Origin: UBA8529 sp964390565
Lineage (GTDB): Bacteria; Bacteroidota; Bacteroidia; Bacteroidales; Tenuifilaceae
Reading direction: 5' to 3'
NCBI GenBank assembly: GCA_964390565.1
Contig: CAYMII010000002.1
Span: 101,091 to 165,090 of the forward strand
DNA: 64,000 nt
Under the pieces are notes generated by a model. That model searched no databases. It was not told the DNA's origin and worked only from the letters and a program-made list of their open reading frames with translations. The translations under genes and the position numbers were made by a program. Shown piece by piece: positions 60,431-64,000 of the stretch (positions within the stretch are counted from its first letter, which is position 1; every line of letters begins with the position of its first letter).

Positions 60431-61720
60431 CTATTCATTTAATTTTTTTAAACCATCTATTGCTTCTGGCAGTAAAGGATATTTTTTCATACACTTTAAA
60501 AACGCTTCTTTTGCCAAAACCCTGTCACCCTTCACAAAATATGCATCTCCAAGATAGGCATATAATTGCCCCAAATGCTGTATCTTTTCATCTGCAAAAA
60601 GTAGCAAAGCGATAGATTTATCGTGTAATCCTTTCGCACTAAGTTCCTTCGAAAAATCGCAGAATTCCATAAAATTTGGCACAGGGACTTTTGCCAACTT
60701 AAGCATCTGTTCAAGATCCTTTTCGGTTTTATTATTATTAATGTATCCGTCCTTCCAACTATCGAAAACTAGAATGCTTTTTCTATAATTATCAGCGATT
60801 ATTTTAATACTATAGTTTTTCAATAAAAAATCAGTCCATTGAGAAAAACTCTCCAATGAACCATATTTCAGACCCTTTGATTTGAGCCAATCCCCAAAGA
60901 ATAGTTCGGTATATAAATACGATGAGATTTCGGGTTTATAACCATTTAAAGCCTTATAATAATCCAAATATTCTTGAAAAGTCTTAATACTTTTTTGTTT
61001 TTTGTTTTTACTAATCCAGTATGAATACAAAACACTCCATAAATAGTCAGTAGAACATGGAGCCTCAAACCATTTATTAGTATTCAAATCAACTTTCCAT
61101 GAGGAAACTATAGCAACTAATTCATTATTTTTATTGATTACTGGCGATCCGCTTAATCCGGCATTGTTTTGCTGAATAACGCTATTTACAAATAAACTTG
61201 AACCTGAATAACCCCTTGCGATAGCAGTAAATGATTGCGGTGCTTGTTTCTTTATTTTGTATGACCAACCAATCTGATAAACGGTATCATTTAATTGCAC
61301 AGGTTTAGCGCTTAATTTTAAAGGGGTAATTTTTGAATGATTTTCTTTAACTTTAAATACAAGATAATCCATATCAGTATTACGTTCACCAATAGACTCG
61401 CTGCTATTTTTGTTTATTAAATCACCCATAATAATATATTGAGAGGGATCGTTAGTAACAACCATCCTCCACTCCTTTAGTTTACCTTTAAAATCAACTG
61501 ATCTAATATGTTTTGAACGATTAACCCAAAGAGTATGCTTACATGTAACAGCAAGTACTTCATCTCCAATATCAATTAAAAAACCATTTCCAGGCAAATC
61601 TGAAAAAGCAGTATCAGTATACTGTATTGAATTAGTCAGATTTATATTTGCAAATGGTTTATCTTGAGAAAATGCATTGAAGTAAAAAAAACAAAAAAAT
61701 AATAATGATATTTTTTTCAT
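60431..61720 (-). CDS. Exported trypsin-like serine protease with C-terminal TPR region
   Basis: 429 residues with signal peptide (KKISLLFFCFFYFNAFSQ). The protease domain has VTCKHTLW (His), NTDMDYLVFKV (Asp) and NNAGLSGSPVINKNNELVAIVSSW (Ser in GLSGSP), the order expected for S1/HtrA-like enzymes. It lacks a PDZ domain; instead the C-terminal part (about 250-429) is helical and ends with a TPR-like unit (LGQLYAYLGDAYFVKGDRVLAKEAF). It could be a periplasmic regulatory protease. It is followed upstream by the alpha/beta hydrolase gene just 4 bp away, so they are co-transcribed. Confidence 0.8.
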   Translation of the reverse strand: MKKISLLFFCFFYFNAFSQDKPFANINLTNSIQYTDTAFSDLPGNGFLIDIGDEVLAVTCKHTLWVNRSKHIRSVDFKGKLKEWRMVVTNDPSQYIIMGDLINKNSSESIGERNTDMDYLVFKVKENHSKITPLKLSAKPVQLNDTVYQIGWSYKIKKQAPQSFTAIARGYSGSSLFVNSVIQQNNAGLSGSPVINKNNELVAIVSSWKVDLNTNKWFEAPCSTDYLWSVLYSYWISKNKKQKSIKTFQEYLDYYKALNGYKPEISSYLYTELFFGDWLKSKGLKYGSLESFSQWTDFLLKNYSIKIIADNYRKSILVFDSWKDGYINNNKTEKDLEQMLKLAKVPVPNFMEFCDFSKELSAKGLHDKSIALLLFADEKIQHLGQLYAYLGDAYFVKGDRVLAKEAFLKCMKKYPLLPEAIDGLKKLNE

Positions 61721-61724
61721 TTCT

Positions 61725-62636
61725 TTATTTATTAAATTTTATAATAGTATTTAACACGATATCAGGTTGTTCAATCCAAGAATAATGACCACATTTCTCG
61801 ACAAAAACCAGTTTTGATTTTTTATAATAATTTGAAAGGTTAATTGCGACTGACTCACCAAGAGGATCTTGTCTTCCTTGAACTATTAAAACAGGCTTAT
61901 CGAAAACTGACTTTACATTCCCAAATTTTAAGTAATTCTTTTCAATATCATTCCAGATCAATTCGCCCATTATAAAGTCGAAATCTGAATATTTTATTGA
62001 TTTACACATATCAAGCGCTTTATCTCTATCAAAGAAGTATCCTGGCATTTTGGCTCGGATTGTTTCAACAATAGCATGCTTATAATTTTTTGAAGTTCGC
62101 GTTGAGTCGCTCCAAATCTTCAATTGGTCTAAATCAGTTGGGTAAAGTTTTGAGATTATGTTATCGTTGAAGTATTTAAATACACTAAAATCGAAACCCA
62201 TTGAGCCAAGAGTGATTAGTTTTGAAACCGACTCAGGATATTTGCTGCAATAAATCGATGCAACAAAACCGCCATACGAAAAGCCAAGCACACTCCAATC
62301 TGTGATTCCCAATTGGTTTCGGATAGCCTCAAAATCAGCAAGCGTAAGGTCTATAGAAATATTTGTAGAATCAAGAATTGCGGGCATTGATTTCCCAGTA
62401 CCTCTTTGATCAACGAGGATGCATTTAAAATCTTTTGAAAGCAACTCACAAAGGCTTAGGTAACGGTCTGAAACATCGCCTGGTCCACCTCCTATAATTA
62501 GAATTGGCTTACCTTGACCAAAGGTTCGATAGAATACATCAAGCCCCTTACTATTTATCTTCTGATATTGAGCATTTAAATTGACTGAATAAAATAATAC
62601 GAACAATAATGCCAATGCTACTTTATATGTTTTCAT
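61725..62636 (-). CDS. Exported alpha/beta hydrolase
   Basis: 303 residues with signal peptide (KVALALLFVLFYSVNLNAQ). PILIIGGGPGDVSDRY is the oxyanion region with the GGGPG form seen in proline iminopeptidase-like hydrolases, VDQRGTGKS follows, and GFSYGGF holds the nucleophile Ser (GxSxG). The catalytic Asp is likely in VQGRQDPLG and the His in EKCGHYSWIEQP. It cleaves a small ester or peptide outside the cytoplasm; the substrate is unknown. It is encoded between the beta-lactamase-like gene and the protease gene on one strand, gaps of 26 and 4 bp, so a three-gene operon is likely. Confidence 0.85.
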   Translation of the reverse strand: MKTYKVALALLFVLFYSVNLNAQYQKINSKGLDVFYRTFGQGKPILIIGGGPGDVSDRYLSLCELLSKDFKCILVDQRGTGKSMPAILDSTNISIDLTLADFEAIRNQLGITDWSVLGFSYGGFVASIYCSKYPESVSKLITLGSMGFDFSVFKYFNDNIISKLYPTDLDQLKIWSDSTRTSKNYKHAIVETIRAKMPGYFFDRDKALDMCKSIKYSDFDFIMGELIWNDIEKNYLKFGNVKSVFDKPVLIVQGRQDPLGESVAINLSNYYKKSKLVFVEKCGHYSWIEQPDIVLNTIIKFNK

Positions 62637-62662
62637 AGGGCTATTTTTAATGAAATAATGAT

Positions 62663-63841
62663 TTATTGCCGCTTTATAAAATCTTCGATTATGGTTCTTT
62701 TAATATCATTGAAATACGACTTCATCGAGAAATTTTCATGTGAAGCGTCGCTGTTAAACTGAATTGCGATAGCAATTCTATACTTTGGAATATACTGAAT
62801 ATAAGTTATGTAACCTGGAACAAAACCTGTATGACCATAGTATATTACACTGTCGGTTTTTCCAACAAAAGATCCTAAGCCATACCCAGCATTCTCAAAC
62901 AAACCTGTTTTAAATGGAGCTGGAGTTAACATTAACTCCTGAGTTTCGATTTTAAGTAAATCGCCCCCATAAAGTTGATGCGCCCATTTGGTTAAATCGG
63001 AAACATTGGTAACAAGACCGCCGCCTGTCCACTCCATTTGTGGGTTAAAAGCATATTTTCCGTCGCTTAGCATCTTTTTAGGAAGGAAGAATACTTCTGT
63101 AAGATTTGTATATCCTGTAACAACAAGTCCTTTTATCTCTCTCTTGTCAGAAGGAGAAGTGTTCAAAAGACTGCAGGGTTTAATTATCAGCTCATCAAGA
63201 ACATCATAATAATTTTTTCCAGTCACCTTTTCAATAATTAAACCAAGAACTAAATAATGCGAATCGGCATACTCCCATCCTTCTCCGGGTGCATTTGATG
63301 GTTTTGAACCAAAAACATATAACAACCGATCCTCAACGCTCCATATTTTATCAGGATTTTGTTTTAATTGCTCCCAAACCTCCTTGTGATAAACATATTC
63401 GGGAATACCTGCAGTATGGTTAAGTAGCATCTCAATAGTAATATCCTTTGCATTGGGCACTTTGGAAAACCATGCTTCATCCTTTAAGTATTCAATTGCC
63501 TTTGCTTTTAAGTTGATAAGATTTTTTTCGTAAAGTTTAAGAACAACCGCAGCAACATAGGTTTTACCAACGCTTCCCGAGAACATTACATCATCAGGTT
63601 TCATGGCTATCTTGCTCTCAACATCAGCATATCCAGAAGCAAGCGATATGTTTGTGCCATTGCCATAGCGAACCGCAAGAGTTACTCCAGGAATAATCTG
63701 TTCTTTTGTAAGCGAATCGAGTTTTTGCTGAAGTAAATCGCTTAATGAATTACTGTTATTCGAAACTTGGCAGGCAGTAAAGCAAGCAAAAGTTAAAAAA
63801 ATGCCAACAGTCAAAAAATTGATTTTTAATCTCATAATCAT
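62663..63841 (-). CDS. Exported class C beta-lactamase-like serine hydrolase
   Basis: 392 residues. Signal with ACFTAC near residue 24, perhaps a lipobox. The SxxK motif is SVGK in FSGSVGKTYVAAV, the second motif is YAD in GWEYADSHY (normally Y-x-N), and the third is HTG in YYGHTGFVPGY. This is the serine beta-lactamase/DD-peptidase/esterase superfamily. Asp for Asn in motif 2 suggests an esterase or peptidase rather than a drug-degrading enzyme. It is the first gene of a likely operon with the hydrolase and the protease. Confidence 0.82.
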   Translation of the reverse strand: MIMRLKINFLTVGIFLTFACFTACQVSNNSNSLSDLLQQKLDSLTKEQIIPGVTLAVRYGNGTNISLASGYADVESKIAMKPDDVMFSGSVGKTYVAAVVLKLYEKNLINLKAKAIEYLKDEAWFSKVPNAKDITIEMLLNHTAGIPEYVYHKEVWEQLKQNPDKIWSVEDRLLYVFGSKPSNAPGEGWEYADSHYLVLGLIIEKVTGKNYYDVLDELIIKPCSLLNTSPSDKREIKGLVVTGYTNLTEVFFLPKKMLSDGKYAFNPQMEWTGGGLVTNVSDLTKWAHQLYGGDLLKIETQELMLTPAPFKTGLFENAGYGLGSFVGKTDSVIYYGHTGFVPGYITYIQYIPKYRIAIAIQFNSDASHENFSMKSYFNDIKRTIIEDFIKRQ

Positions 63842-64000
63842 AGTATTAAATTTTTATATCTCTTTTATATATTGCAAAACTAAACCTAAATTTCGTTTAA
63901 CCCTCTGTAAATTTGGATATTGATTTTATTATACCTTCCTTTGCATCGATTTTAGCATATTTTAGATCTGTATAGTTAGTATATCTCTCGAATCACCTCT

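Noticed and set aside
57822..63841. T9SS C-terminal sorting domains on the exported enzymes
   Set aside because: I looked at the C-termini for the terminal beta-sandwich pattern and found none, so these are likely periplasmic or lipid-anchored.

Overview
The window reads as one stretch of a low-GC Bacteroidota chromosome, most likely class Bacteroidia. Lineage-specific signs are PorD (DUF4835) of the type IX secretion system, the Bacteroidota-type RNA polymerase omega subunit, a short primary sigma factor lacking region 1.1, an OmpA/PD40/TPR protein of the PorE architecture, and many promoters of the TTG-N18-20-TAnnTTTG kind. No transposase, phage gene or cas gene is visible, and genes lie in short operons separated by clear hairpin terminators.

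Layout: 1-6.2 kb, a flavin oxidoreductase (cut by the window edge), a PorE-like OmpA protein and a four-domain sulfur-trafficking fusion. 6.2-9.7 kb, an orphan CRISPR remnant of type II-C style repeats with GC-rich insertions inside one repeat, a copper ATPase, and a candidate structured ncRNA of about 315 nt with its own promoter and terminator. 9.7-17.9 kb, pirin, a large TPR protein plus outer-membrane barrel pair, and gyrB. 18-28.8 kb, the most interesting part: a MORN-repeat protein, a PapD-like chaperone, a TPR/SpoIIE phosphatase, two small paralogous exported proteins, a 1169-residue usher-like barrel ending in a peptidoglycan-binding OmpA domain, dapF, and a SiaC (DUF1987) phosphoprotein. 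29-31.4 kb, degP and rpoD. 31.4-37.3 kb (minus strand), fabI, recN and the block bamD-rpoZ-coaBC-porD. 37.7-50 kb, an alpha-oxoamine synthase, trxB, tRNA-Pro, dinB, nth, ftsE, an acetyltransferase/deacetylase pair, mutS2 and a sensor kinase. 50-64 kb, rubrerythrin, exported thioredoxin-fold proteins, a FtsX-type permease, an M1 peptidase with a membrane partner, and a run of small exported enzymes and lipoproteins (PD40, NTF2-like, trypsin-like, alpha/beta hydrolase, beta-lactamase-like).

How it may fit together: the 19.2-28.8 kb genes look like an uncharacterised chaperone/usher-like surface assembly. The chaperone would hold subunits in the periplasm, the two small proteins would be the subunits, and the barrel would be the outer-membrane platform, tethered to peptidoglycan by its OmpA domain. 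The SpoIIE phosphatase and SiaC-like protein resemble the SiaA/SiaC partner-switching pair known from Pseudomonas and could regulate it. This is inference from domain layout and proximity and needs structure prediction and comparative genomics.
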